In this document: piece by piece, positions 46,191 to 57,530 of the stretch
Position numbering within the stretch: position 1 is the stretch's first letter
Layout: each line of letters opens with the position of its first letter
Source: Diphasiastrum complanatum
Taxonomy: Eukaryota; Streptophyta; Lycopodiopsida; Lycopodiales; Lycopodiaceae
Length of the DNA stretch: 64,000 nt
Direction of reading: 5' to 3'
Assembly (NCBI GenBank): GCA_029204225.1
Contig: CM055095.1
Span: forward strand, 31,632,936-31,696,935
Translations under genes and position numbers: made by a program
Notes under the pieces: model-generated
The model's database searches: none
What the model was told of the DNA's origin: nothing
What the model saw: the letters and a program-made list of their open reading frames with translations, nothing else

Positions 46191-47040
46191 GTGAGTGAGA
46201 TACGAGGCACCCCGTCCATTCGCTTTGCTTATCGACGTTATATTATCGACCGACGATCGATCGATCGATTGACACACATCTTTTTGCAGCTTTCGCCGTT
46301 GCATTCGGCATATCAGATCCTCATCGGTTTTCTTCTTTTGTGTACTAGGGATCACGGATTGCACAGGGCAAATCTCAGAATATCGTAAGTTTTTTTCTCG
46401 CTTTCTATGGATCTTAATCTCGTTTTTTGCTTCAGAAAAATCAGTATCAGCTACAAATGATCTTTCCTTGTTTCTCTGTTTCTAATCCGCTTAGATCAAT
46501 GAATGTTTCTTCAGAAAAATCAGTATCAGTTAGAAATGATCTTTCCTTCTTTCTCTGTTTCTAAAGATATGGCTTCCGCTTACATCAATCTCATTTGAAT
46601 GTTTCTTCAGAAAAAGCAGTATCAGTTAGAAATGATCTTTCCTTATTTCTCTGTTTCTAAAGATATGGCTTCCGCTTACATCAATCTCATTTGAATGTTT
46701 CTTCAGAAAAATCAGTTTCTTATGATCTTTCCTTATTTCTCTGTTTCTAAGGATATGGCTTCCGCTTACATCAATCTCATGTGGATGTCTTTTAAAATCG
46801 TTCACCCCCTCGAGGCCTTGATGTGAATGTTTTGTTAACCTCCTAGAAGAACGTCTGGTTAACATGTTGATGCGATCTTTAAGGTTAAGGTCTTTAGAGT
46901 TAACGATTATAAGATCGAATGTATCTGATTGAATCTTATGTGTCATCAGCTGTGTATTAGATCTAGCTTACGGTGTGCGGTTTTCCCTAAACTTGATAGC
47001 TTTCGTTTGGCTATATTCTTGAGATAGGTTTTTTTCCAAA
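46191..47040 (+). promoter_or_regulatory. 5' region of ISU with probable leader intron
   Basis: A consensus donor ATC|GTAAGT at 46384/46385 and an acceptor-like TGTGTCATCAG near 46949 suggest an intron of about 565 bases in the 5' untranslated leader. Leader introns often raise plant housekeeping expression. The intron contains four tandem copies of a unit of about 85-98 bases. A (GATC)n patch lies at 46255-46268. The transcription start cannot be fixed. Confidence 0.45.
46433..46790. repeat. Tandem repeat in ISU leader intron
   Basis: About four copies of a unit containing AGAAAAATCAGTATCAG, AATGATCTTTCCTT, TTTCTCTGTTTCTAA and TTCCGCTTACATCAAT, starting near 46433, 46514, 46611 and 46705. 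Confidence 0.85.
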
Positions 47041-48535
47041 ATGTTGGGACACGTCGTGCGAGGAGTAAGCCGCACTGTTACTGGTGTTTCGCCCCAAAGC
47101 GGAAGAGGTGCAGTGCTTGTTACCGGACGGGCATACCATGAGAAAGTGGTTGAACATTATAATAATCCCAGAAACGTTGGATCTTTCGACAAGAACGATC
47201 CAGATGTTGGTACGGGCCTTGTCGGCGCCCCTGCGTGTGGAGATGTGATGAAGCTGCAGATTAAAGTGGATGAGAGCACCGGGAAAATTGTTGATTCTTG
47301 CTTTAAAACTTTCGGCTGTGGATCGGCTATCGCTTCGTCCTCTGTTGGTACGTGCAAGTCCAATTGTGTTTACTGCACATGAATGTGGAGGGCATTTTTA
47401 GAGTCTCTCCAGCTTCGTCTTAGTTTTGATGCATATGCATTTTTAGCAAGACGTCAGTTAGTTTACTTGTGACAATTCTTTGCATGATTTGGCTGATTTG
47501 CAGTTCTCCTAGGATTGGCTGAGATTTGTTGGTACACAAGGAGCTGTTTCCAGTCTTCTAGATTTTTCGTGATATTTGCATTATTCTGTGCAAGTTAATT
47601 TGCTAAATCATTCCATGCTTGAGACCGTACTGAAGTTTCTTTTTGCTAGTTTAATAGGGCTCTGTTTGCTAAGAGCAGGCGTTATTCAAAATTTTCGTGT
47701 TAGTTACAGTTCTATTTTCAATGAGCATACTGATGTGGTGTAGCTTTTACGTTAAATTTCAGTTTACTTGGTCGAAGATGAATTGGGTCTTGTTTGTGTG
47801 ATCTCTCTACCCTGGATTTAAATGTTTTGCCTGACGTTTTTGTTACGCGTTACAGCCACTGAATGGATCAAGGGTAGGGAAATGGAGGAAGTTGTGACCA
47901 TCAAAAACAGGTGAAAGTGTGATAGTCAGTTGTACCCTTTCAGAAGTTTTCGTGATGCTTATCCTACCTTCACTTTGCAAAGTAGCGTTTGTAATGAATT
48001 ATTTACACTATGCCGTATTGCTTCTATGAAGTGCGTCTTGTGTTTGTCTTTTGTTTTGTGGTTCTAACTGCATCATGACTAGCGTGAATTTGCAAAATGC
48101 GAAAATTTCAATATGTGCTTCTCTTTTTTACTTGCAAACTAGCTTTAACAGTCGATAATAGATTTTCATTCTCAGTTTTGTGAAAAACATGCACATTTTA
48201 GAGCTTAACGGTCTGGATGTTTGTTGGCTCACCAAAAAAACTTAATTTGGAGCCTTACGTTGTCTGTAAATTAGCTTTAGCACTGGCTGTTTTGAGCATG
48301 TGTTGATTTCCAATGTAAAGATTTCTTTTTTGTTGATTCCTTTTCTTACATTCCTTGTTTTTGGTGATGATGCAGTGATATAGCAAAACACCTTTCCTTG
48401 CCACCTGTGAAGTTACATTGCAGCATGCTTGCAGAAGATGCTATCAAGGCTGCTGTCAATGATTATCAGTCAAAGAAAGCAAAGAGGGCTGCACCTTCTG
48501 GGTCTCCTGAAGAAAGCGTTTCTGCAGCTGCTTGA
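47041..48535 (+). CDS. ISU1: Mitochondrial iron-sulfur cluster scaffold protein ISU (three exons)
   Basis: Exons 47041-47347, 47856-47910 and 48376-48535, joined by GT-AG introns (GTACGT...TTACAG; GTGAAA...ATGCAG), give 173 residues. ISU/IscU is the scaffold on which the mitochondrial ISC machinery builds Fe-S clusters, with sulfur from NFS1 and electrons from ferredoxin. Residues 1-30 are Arg/Ser/Val rich without acids, a likely mitochondrial presequence. Then come YHEKVVEHYNNPRNVGSFDK, the three cluster-binding Cys (GAPACGDVM; KTFGCGSAIASSSV; KLHCSML), the Asp next to the first Cys, and LPPVK, the motif bound by the HSCB/Hsp70 chaperones. All key residues are present and the frame is clean, so the gene looks functional. 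Its intron positions and near-universal sequence make the call secure. The next 100 bases are the probable 3' UTR. Confidence 0.95.
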
Positions 48536-48960
48536 AGAAAACTTATTATCGTTTGCTGCTACTTTATAGTATTCTGCACAAGTATACAAGTAAAGGCATG
48601 TCTTTTTAGCTGTACTTTATGGTTTAAGTTTACATCTTCGTTATTTGACACAGTGATATTTCTTGTTAGGATGCCAAAGCTCAAGCTTTTAAACTGATTC
48701 CAGCAAAAGATAAGGAGCTTGAGACTTTTCTAGCTTTTATGGGTACTGTATTGTAGATGCATATGACTTACCAAAAGTATTATACGATTTTCAGTTGGCT
48801 TGGATTTGCTTGGAAGCATTTATATCTGAAAGAAGATTCTTAGATGATTTTTAAAATTTGTAGTATGTCTTTATGTCGACTCAAATTGTCTACTTATTAC
48901 TCCGTTTGCTCACTTTGAGCTTTTTGAAAGCATGAGTGAATTGACTCTGAGGCTTTTGGA
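48536..48960 (+). other. ISU 3' untranslated region and downstream
   Basis: AT-rich, no frame. No clear AATAAA; the 3' end cannot be fixed. Confidence 0.4.
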
Positions 48961-48963
48961 GAT

Positions 48964-50370
48964 ATGCCTGAGCTCTGGGGTGAGGTAGACCAAGACCCCG
49001 AGTTCGTTAGGTCTGACGTTCGGTCTGGGACGGGTGGATGGTCTTGTAGGTTTTGTCATGCTCGTTTTGTCAGCACTCTCACTAGGCTGAAAGGCCATCT
49101 CCTTGGTGCTGTCAAGGGTGATTGTAGACGCTTAGGCTCCCTTCCTTGCCCACACATACCTGCTTTTGGAGCGTTGTAGGCTCATTGACATATATGGAGC
49201 TTGATTGACGCAGGCCGGTATGTCACTAGATCCTGATGTATATGCAGTGGTATCCACCCCACGGGATCTACTAGCTCCTTGTCCACCACCACCACGTCCT
49301 CCCCCACCTCCTGTTCCTGCTCCTCCCTCTCAGCCTGATGCACATCCACCTCTCGTTCCTCAGCCCACCGCACCACCACAACCCATTGCACCACGTCCCG
49401 CCCCTCCTCCTGCTACATCGTCGGTGCATTTCCACAGCGTCCTCCTACAATCACTCAGATGACTCGCCCAGTGCAGACATTACATTTTCTTCGCTCCGAG
49501 TTGGGCGCCAGATGGTCTCTCACAGGACACCCAGGACATACCATCCACTTTCCCCACACAATTCGATGATTTGGACTCTGATGATGAGGACAGTGATGAT
49601 AGACAACATGGTGAGGTTGGTTCTTCTGGAGCTTTTTCGCCACCATCTCTGCAGCCCCAGCATCTCTTGCAGCCGCAGCCGCAGCATCCCCCTCAGCCAC
49701 CTCAGGCCCAATTTTCCCCCCAGCCTCGGCACCCCCCTGCCACTGACATACATACTCCTGCTCCTCGTAGGGGTGCTTATCGCAGTAGGGCATCTTCCAG
49801 TAGATCGTCTCGCAGCTCCCAGTATAGACAGGCAGTCCATGGGGGAGTCTTTCCAACCCCATCTTGAGGTAGAGGCCCACTGTGGCAAACATGATCTATG
49901 AGTTGAACCTACCATTTGCCATTGTTGACATGGAGCCCTTCAAGAGGGCTATAGTTGCAGTTGATGCTGCAAGTCCACGCTTTCGGCCACCCGTGGCTGA
50001 GGTTGTCTGTACCACCTACCTTACGTCCAGGGTGGATGATGCTTCTTAGGAAGGCCTAGGAGAGTTATGGGTGCTCGATCATGTCTGATGGCTGGAGTGA
50101 CACCCGCCGTCGGCCAGTGATCAACATACTGGTGTCCTGCTGTATGGGCACTATGTTCTATCGGGCCATTGATGCTATTAGAGGTGGTGGGGTCATTGAC
50201 GGACAGTTTATGTTCGACATCATCAATGGGTCATGATCAGGATATAGGTGCTGGCCAGGGGACAGGTATGGGCATGGGTGCTGATGAGGAGGATGAGGAT
50301 GATGATGATGATGATGATGATGATTTGCCATTGGTGGGTATCTCTACTTTGCAGCTCTTATACCATTAGC
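48964..50370 (+). pseudogene. hAT-like BED finger / DUF659 protein, degraded
   Basis: The plus frame 48964-49179 contains GGWSCRFCHARFVSTLTRLKGHLLG and CPHIP, the BED zinc finger (CX2C...H) found at the N-terminus of plant hAT transposases. It is followed by a Pro-rich low-complexity part (49205-49880) in changing frames. DUF659-type sequence comes next: MIYELNLPFAIVDMEPFKRA (49890-49950) and, after a stop and shift, DGWSDTRRRPVINILVSCC and GTMFYRAIDAI (50085-50180). The core and the dimerisation domain are missing; the end is an acidic run (DEEDEDDDDDD, 50285-50330). It is therefore an internally deleted, dead transposase or domesticated-gene copy. It begins only about 430 bases after the ISU stop codon. 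Confidence 0.68.
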
Positions 50371-50764
50371 AATGTTGGGTCTTCATGTGAGTTTTGGGTA
50401 GAATCTGAACCTCCATCTCGTTGTTGCTACATCTTCTTCTTTGATGTCGTGATTTCTTGCAGTATTTGTAGAAGAGCTTGGTCTGTTGTTGTTGTTGGTT
50501 TAAATTTGTTTTCTCAGCTTTTTGTCTTTTTGTCCTTCGAATTATTATTTTTGGGCAGTTGATTATTCGAATACAAGGCGATTATCTTGTTGTTCTAAGA
50601 GAATAAGCTCTTCCTTCTTACTTCTTGCAATAAGCTTGCTTTCAGCTTCTAGAGAGAGCTCAGGAGTATTGCTCAAGAGCAATACTAAATTGTCGTAAGA
50701 GGGAAGAAGACTGGAGAGAAGCGACATGTTGTATCTTCATCTGATACTGGTGAGCCTACTGCAG
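50371..50764. other. No gene recognised
   Basis: T-rich sequence after the hAT fragment. Nothing supported. Confidence 0.4.
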
Positions 50765-51124
50765 CTAGCCGACAAGAAACTGTATGAAATCATTTAGATG
50801 AGCATTGACTGAAGTTCCTTGACTCATCTTGAATAATATAAATTTCTTTCTCAGAAAGAGACAAGTTGTGACATTTGTCGTTTTGTATAAATCAGTCAGA
50901 ATGTCCAATGCTTCTTTGGAAGTGGAACAGTTAGCTACATGAGCTATTTGTGAATCTTTTAGATTCAAAGATACAATGGCTAATTCCCAAGCAGTCAACA
51001 ATTTAGGTTCGGCTGGTCTGGCTATCGAACCGTTGACGTGTTTCCATAGTTCTTTCTCGATCAATATCATCCGCATTTTGAATTTCCACATGTGGAAATC
51101 ATCTTTGTTGAACTTTCTGATCAA
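50765..51124 (-). pseudogene. Ty1/copia gag 5' remnant
   Basis: Minus frame MIRKFNKDDFHMWKFKMRMI (the F.W...M start of copia gag), LKDSQIAHVANCSTSKEALD, LFLRKKFILFKMSQGTSV. It continues upstream of the Met. The primer-binding site GTAGTATCAAGGCC lies at about 51210-51223 on minus and an LTR beyond it. The downstream part of the element is missing. Confidence 0.65.
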
Positions 51125-51209
51125 TCGAATTTATGAGGTTCAATCGTTCATGACTAAACAATTATCTAAGAAATAGAAAAAATCATGAATTCAATTGATG
51201 ATTAGAATT

Positions 51210-52090
51210 GGCCTTGATACTACTGTTGGGGATCAACTGTGACGTAGCTCGACAAGGCCAAATTTATCTCCTCAAACAAAAAGAAGACAATGAAAATTAA
51301 GGATCGAATCGAACTATCGAAATTCAAACAATTGTTTAGAACAGTCGTTTTTAACTTTGTAGAGTATCGAAGGCAACCATGAAGAGTGCAAATAAGCAGA
51401 CAACCATGCAAGACGGATATCCTATGTTAATCAATGGAACAATGGTATCAAATCACCAGAGAGAAAAGTATGAGAAAGCTTTTGACAATGACAGAAGCAT
51501 GTGAAGAAAATAGAGAATTTGTAAATTAAGCTTGTTGTAATTACAACGATTAGATCACAAATGAAAATTATGTGCCCGAATAATGGTTCATAGTAATAGT
51601 TGTGCACTAAGCAATGTGGTCCTACTAAGCTTAGACAATTGATTAAAAACAACCGATAAATAAAAACAATATTTCTATTTCTTGAATAACTCATACTCTC
51701 TCAAAAATATCTGATTTTGTGGTCTTCTTGATAGTAATGTATGTTTCGACTATGCTACTATGGGATTGATATCGATGTCTTCTAAAAAGGTATGACAACA
51801 AAAGTTCACTAATTGAGGTTCATCGTCAAGTAAGAAGTATAATATATAGGATCTTAAGTTTGCTACATATTCAACAACCACAAATTCTTGGTACTGAAAT
51901 AATTAATATTTAGCAAATAGACACTTCGCCCATAGAAATCGATGTTAAGCCTTGAAACATGTTACTTCTAAAAGGATGTATGAAAGTAACTTAAGACTTG
52001 GTGCTCATTAATCATAATGCTTTTAGGACTATTGCTGTAACCAAATGGAAGAAACGATTATGTCGATCTCTCAAAGAACAATCTAATACA
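51210..52090 (-). repeat. Primer site and 5' LTR of minus copia element
   Basis: The LTR starts on plus at TGTTGGGGATCAACTG (51224), just after a TATCAAGGCC-type primer site. The far end is not clear; it is cut by or joined to family E LTR sequence near 52090. AT-rich, no frames. Confidence 0.5.
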
Positions 52091-52722
52091 CGCATTTAAC
52101 GACCTAATTGCTTAGTATAAATAATTGTTCATATTTCTACATTTTATAATGTGTTGATCAAGAGATTAGCAAGTATTGAATAGTTAGCTCTCTCTCTTAA
52201 GCCTGCGAGCTTGAACACTCTTGAGCATTCTAGCTTAGTTCTTTGAGTTGATTAGAGATTGCTATTGCGCTTACTGCTTATCAGTAGTTGCGCTTAATTC
52301 GGACTTATATTTTAGTCGCTCAGAAATAGCTTAGAGTACGCGGCTTCGATCCATAAACTTGTTGTACTCATTTACTTCTGTTTCATTTCATATTGAATCA
52401 ATACTATCTTTTATTGCGTTCAACTTTGTTTCAGAATGTATGTGTTTATGGAATTCTTCATGACAGATTATTTGTTTGATAATTCAATGCTTTAAATGCT
52501 TGGCTACGTAATCACTGTAGTACTAATGATTTCAAAGTTAGTTACTATAAGATCGAACGCGATTTTTATTACTTGTTTTGTTCGAAATTGATAGGCGTAG
52601 TCATGCATGAAGAAAGAGGAAGATAGTTTATTCCGCTGCGCACGATAAGTTTTTATTCTTATCGTTCAAATTCTTTTATTCGAATCTTATTCGACCTATC
52701 TTTTATACACCTCTTTCCAACA
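52091..52722 (+). repeat. Partial 5' LTR of copia family 'E' (copy 3)
   Basis: Right-hand part of the LTR complete at 11112-12130, TATAAATA at 52116-52123, ending TTTCCAACA directly before TGGTATCAGAGC (52723-52734), the initiator tRNA-Met primer site. This defines the LTR end for the whole family. Confidence 0.82.
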
Positions 52723-53344
52723 TGGTATCAGAGCGTTGATTCTTCTTCAAGGCCTAATACTATATCAGAGCGCAAGCTCTTATCAAATTATTCTTCAGTT
52801 CGAATCAATTTGTTTCGGTATCAAAGAATCGATTTCCAATTGTAACGAAGCACACTATCTCTCTTAACGTCGTCAAACTAAAGTTCCAGTTTGGATTCTC
52901 AAAGTAAAGTCAGTCTTATCGCAGACAAGCTGAATGGATCCAATTATCATTAAAGATGAAGACCTTGTTAATCGCCAACGAGTTGTGGGATGTTGTTACA
53001 AGTATCAAAGTGAAACCTGAAGATGACACGTAAGACTCAAAATGGAAATCGAAGGATGGTAAAGCTTTCGCGCTTATTATCCTCAATATATCAGATACTC
53101 AAATTGGCCACATAGCTGAAGCTAAAACTTTGAAAGAAGTTTGGGACATCCTGAGCTCACTATATGATGTGAGAGACGTAAATTTTTCACACTCAAGAAT
53201 TCGAATAATGATTCTCTTCAGAATCATATTAACTAGTCTAAGAATCTCTTGCAACACGTGGCCGTTGTCAGATCAGTCATAGACGATCAAGACGCAATTA
53301 TGACATTGCTTTCAAGCTTGCCTTCTACATATGAGAACTGGGTG
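52723..53344 (+). pseudogene. Copia 'E' primer site, leader and gag start
   Basis: Gag reads KLNGSNYH (with a stop where SW is usual), MKTLLIANELWDVVTSIK, FALIILNISDTQIGHIAEA and KEVWDILSSLYDV, then breaks off at about 53344 against minus-strand gypsy sequence. Stops near 52954 and 53027. Pol is missing; the copia Pol remnant at 9905-11101 belongs to the same LTR family. Confidence 0.65.
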
Positions 53345-54420
53345 ATGACCACCAAGATATTCTATCTGGTCATCCATTCGCGGTAGTGGATACCTATCCT
53401 TAATTGTAACTTTGTTCAACTTTTTATAGTCCATGCAAGACCTTATAGTCCCATCCTTTTTGGCGACCAGAACTACTGGTGATGCCCAAGGAGACTTACT
53501 AGGTTTAACCCACTCTTTCTCTAGATACTCACTTAATTGCCTTTGTACCTCAGCCTCTTCCGATGCACTCATCCTATAAGGGTATTGTGCAATCAAAATT
53601 GAACCAGGTTTAAGGTCAATCTTGTGATCTACAGACCTTTCAGGTGGTAAACTTACAGGAAGGTCTAGAGTATATTCATGGCATGAACTTTAAGAATCTC
53701 ATCATGGCAACAAATTAAGTTTTTGTGAAAGCATACTCTGTTTTCTTTATTAATGATTTAAGCTCATGCTTAGAGTAAGGTTTAATACCCATAGCATCAA
53801 TACTTAAACTAGCACTAATCTTTATTAAAGAATCATGCATAAAAGTTATAGATTTTTCAACAAAATCAATTTTCAAAGAATTATTCTTATTATAATGCCA
53901 TTGTTGCCCAATAACAACATCCACATTTGCCAAATTAATCTAGTTTTTCGACATAATCCTTTATGTGCAATGGTACATTAGGAACCACATAATCCATGGG
54001 TTCGGAATTTCATCAAGGTGCCATTGTCACACAATATTTTTTCACACTTTTTTTGATAGGAAGGTTTAGCATCTGCACCAGATTTACATTTATATAATTA
54101 TGAGTGGATCCCGTGTCAAAAAGTACATTAACAACATGTTCTCCAATTTTACTCTTGATGCAAATTAAGTCATTAGGTCCATAAAACATTGAACTAAGAA
54201 GACAAATATCCATCTCATTACTTTGAGATATGATACCTGAGCTCGAGGCTTTGTTTTTTACACAATCTCGTGCAAGGTGACCCTCTCCATTTAACTTGAA
54301 GTAAAGGTTTTTCTTTCGAGCTTCCGCTACGTACTTCTTGCCACCTTGATGTTTATTAAAGTGGTGGTTGGGTTTTTTAGAATTAGGAATAGGCTTTAGT
54401 GAATGCTTTAGTGTAAACTA
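53345..54420 (-). pseudogene. Ty3/gypsy knuckle-protease-RT remnant
   Basis: On minus: a degraded Cys knuckle (LNGEGHLARDC, about 54300-54260), protease VNVLFDTGSTHNYINVNLVQ (about 54140-54080), DVVIGQQWHYNK (53920-53890), and the RT start [58 protein letters not shown] (53590-53350). RT stops at the border at 53345. The primer site and LTR at 57114-57525 on the same strand probably belong to it. Confidence 0.7.
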
Positions 54421-54729
54421 ATGCACGTTATTTTACAAGCTCATTCCAAGCTTACCATAAGCTTAAATCCAAAAAAAAAAGTTCAAAACTTTTTAGATTC
54501 AATCTCATGGAAATGACTCAAAACTCATCCAAGTTTGTTGGGAACTAGCTCTCGCCCTCTTAACTGAAGCGGGATCTGAGGTGGATTTGGCTTGGTATGA
54601 AGTAGCGATGGTTAACTCTCGCAGATTTAATCTCATCAAGAGAAAGCTTCAACAGGAGAGACAAACATGGACTCAAAAAATGGGGGTCTGCAAGAGTTCT
54701 ATCTAAATTTTGACTCTTTTTGGACTTTT
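54421..54729. other. Uncharacterised; possible small coding fragment on plus
   Basis: A plus frame at about 54540-54705 (ELALALLTEAGSEVDLAWYE, IKRKLQQERQTW) looks protein-like, but I do not recognise it. It may be host sequence or a gag fragment. Confidence 0.25.
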
Positions 54730-54806
54730 GGAACTGTGAAAGTACTGTACTTTAGGACCATAAATGGATCTACAAAAGATCCACAAGAGTGATTGGATGC
54801 TTAATC

Positions 54807-55196
54807 CTATGCACTCTCCTCACTTCTCATACTTTGCAAAATCTGATTTCTAAGCAAGAGTACTCTTGAAGTGTTACTAGATTCATAGATTGATTATAAA
54901 GACTCCCAAGCCTCTTTAGCACTAGTACATGCTGATACTTCTCTCAACAAATAATTGCTCACATTCATCTTCACACAATGAAGTGCAAGCCTAGATCTCT
55001 TCTTGTATCTAGCTAACTCATGTGCACCTAGAGGTTCATCTTCATCTTCAATCAAGAACTCATAAAGGTCTTGGAGCACCAAGAGTAACTCCATCATAAC
55101 TTTCCAAATAGCATAATTTGTAGAATTCAATCTCTCATTAGCTTCTAGAAGGTATGCTCCAGCAGATCCCATCTTACTAGTGACTTCTACAAACAA
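54807..55196 (-). pseudogene. Copia 'B' gag start
   Basis: Minus frame starting MFVEVTSKMGSAGAYLLEAN and running through IWKVMMELLLVL to TSAKEAWESL, then cut by the deletion. It keeps the reading across the point where copia 'A' has a frameshift. Confidence 0.75.
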
Positions 55197-55856
55197 GAAA
55201 TAGATTTGATTGACTTGAAACTCACAAAGGTCTCACACTTGCAGTGTTTCACTCAAATTTGATTTCTAATCCAACAAATGGACTTATAATCACAGTTCTA
55301 TCACTCCCTCACAAAGCTGGAATGAAGATAAGATGAAGTGAAAACTACTTTCAAACAAATCTTGCCAAGAAATGGATTTGATTGTCTCTAGAAACTCACT
55401 AAGGTCTCTCTCTTGTAGTTTTTCACTCAAATTAGATTTCTAATCCAAAAAATGGACTTATAATCTCAGTTTTAGCACTCCCTCACAAAGTTGGAATGAA
55501 GATAAGATGATGTGAAATCTACTTAGAATCAAATCTTGCCAATTTTGGCTATTTTTGGACAAAAAATTAGATCTCATGACCCTAAGTCAAATCTAATCAA
55601 TGGCACTCAACATCAAAAGCTCACAAATTGAATTTCTTTGGATCAAATGAATACCATGCATTAAATGCAGGTTCAGAGGTGCCCACACATGTGGATAGTA
55701 CAAATTTGGACCCCTACCAAGTTTGGGATCAAATCTCCTCACCAAAATCAAGATTCTAGCTTGCCCTCTCAATACTAGTTTTTAGCACCAAAACTTGTTA
55801 AAAATGGATTTGCATTAGATCAATGGCTTATGCTCTTGTACTTGGCTCTGATACCA

Positions 55857-56557
55857 TGTGAAAGTACTGTACTTTAGGACCATAAATGGATCTACAAAAG
55901 ATCCACAAGAGTGATTGGATGCTTGCTTAACAATCTATTAAAAAACTAGACACAAAAAAGTTGATCTAGATTGGCAATTCGACAAACAACAAGCATTAAC
56001 AATCAAAAGCATTGATAAACATTAAAATCCGAGCCCACATGTGTGTACTACAGGTTGTAGTACGGCCGTCAACCTGAAAAACAAGTAGAAATTGATTTGG
56101 TTTTATTTGGATCACAAAAACTCAATGTACATAGTGAACTAGCTTGAGATTGCCAATGAGCTCCAAAATTTTTCTATCTTCTCACTATAGAGAGAGGGAA
56201 TACATAGCAAATTCGACTTCCTTCTTGAAGTTAGGTGGATTTCCAGCATGTAATAAGGAAGTTTACTCACCCTTCTTGCCCTAAAATGAAACCCTAGCCT
56301 AGATCCTAGAGTTATGCTTGGTAGGTAGCTAGTTGGTCAAATTTTCACCTTAAACTTAGGTGTAGGTCCTATAAAGTAGGGATGACCACCAAATAGAAAT
56401 GACCAACTCTCTTGACTTGATCTAACCTACATTGGGAGTGGGTTGCCACATGGCATCTTGGCCTCACATGTGTGGAATCCACTTATGTACAAAATTTACA
56501 TTATACTACATAGTTTTTGATCAAGCTAGATTTGCCAATTTTTGGCAATTCTTCACA
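55857..56557 (-). repeat. Copia 'B' 5' LTR
   Basis: 701 bases, the same length and ends as 36837-37537. The primer site complement GCTCTGATACCA ends at 55856. Confidence 0.87.
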
Positions 56558-56562
56558 GGAAC

Positions 56563-57133
56563 TCCCGCAGAGGGTCTTAGACTGCAGGGGAACTCTCGAA
56601 GACTCATATGTGAGTTTGTCTCAGTGAGATCTAGCTATAGTAGGAGTGGCGAACGTTACTGAGCAGTTTTGAAATACGTTTTATTTTTACAAAGGTTTTT
56701 TGGGTATTTATGGTTTTTTTTTTTTTTTTCCTTTTATGAAAATCTATTGGGAGGTTACTCTTGTAGGCTTCTATGGGACAATGTCCTCAGGATGTTGCCA
56801 GTCATGCGAGAGTTAGTTTCCAGTGGATAGTGAGAAATCAAGATCTAATGATTTTATGCTCATTTTTTTTTCTCCAAAATTGTAGATTTCTAGGTTTTTT
56901 GAGATTTTTTGGTATAGGTGGTGATGTGGCTTGCCCTTGGAGGCTGTCTTAGGTCTCCACTACCTCCAAACACCTCCTCCGCTAGCTTCAAACAGATCAA
57001 CACACAAAAACAAACAAAATCCACTCTAAACTACCCCAAAACCCCTTCTAACACACTAAAATAGCCAAAATAATAATCAAAACATTAACTAGACTAGTTA
57101 GTAGTAGTTATCCCCAACAACGGCGCCACTTGG
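56563..57133 (-). other. Gypsy leader and tRNA-Asp-type primer site
   Basis: No gene. On minus, TGGCGCCGTTGTTGGGGA (complement of 57114-57131) resembles the tRNA-Asp primer site of Athila/Tat-type gypsy elements. It implies an LTR starting at about 57134 and a gag leader toward lower coordinates, into which copia 'B' inserted. Confidence 0.55.
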
Positions 57134-57525
57134 TGTGTCGTACAATTCTATCTTTCTGAAGGGGAGTTCGATCAAGATTTAAAAAAAAAATTCAATGGAT
57201 ATTGCATCGATGGAATCGTGTAATATTTTTTATAATGTAGATGATGATGGCTCCATCATCAAAGACATTAAGAGCAAGGTCATGGTCAATATGAATATGA
57301 TGCATGACCTTGCTCTTAAATATTTTGGTCATAGCTTATTTACTCCTTGGGAGCAACAAGACCAAGGAGACAGAAATAAGATAATTGACATTTTGTAAGG
57401 TGAATTTCCTCAACCAAATAGATTTGATATTAAATAAAATTTGACAAGTATGTATACATACATATAAACACCAATCATTGAGAAGATATGTGAAAAATGA
57501 AAAAAAAAAAAAAAAGGTCGGGTTG
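57134..57525 (-). repeat. Probable gypsy 5' LTR fragment
   Basis: Begins TGTGTCGTACAATTC next to the primer site and is cut by copia 'C' at 57531. A 67-codon plus frame at 57195-57398 has no motif and is not supported. Confidence 0.4.
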
Positions 57526-57530
57526 GGCTT

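Larger units (their letters stand above)
54735..56557 (-). mobile_element. Internally deleted copia element 'B' with target duplication
   Basis: 1823 bases flanked by ggaac at 54730-54734 and 56558-56562. It has a full 5' LTR (55857-56557), primer site and leader, about 390 bases of gag (54807-55196) and only the first 70 bases of the 3' LTR (54735-54806). The deletion runs from inside gag to inside the LTR. Closely similar to copia 'A' (34780-37537). Confidence 0.85.

Noticed and set aside
46433-46790. Spaced repeats that might suggest a CRISPR array
   Set aside because: Plant nuclear intron, only four copies, adjacent units without unique spacers.
49205-49901. Three overlapping proline/serine/glutamine-rich frames
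   Set aside because: Low-complexity CCA/CCT sequence within the degraded hAT gene; which frame was coding cannot be decided, so no separate gene is claimed.
52723-52735. tRNA-like sequence TGGTATCAGAGC (also at 25322 and, on minus, 36836, 55856 and 62853)
   Set aside because: These are retrotransposon primer-binding sites next to LTRs, not tRNA genes; no cloverleaf follows.
57195-57398. 67-codon plus frame with DALKYFGHSLF-like text
   Set aside because: No family match, lies in probable LTR sequence, too short to support.
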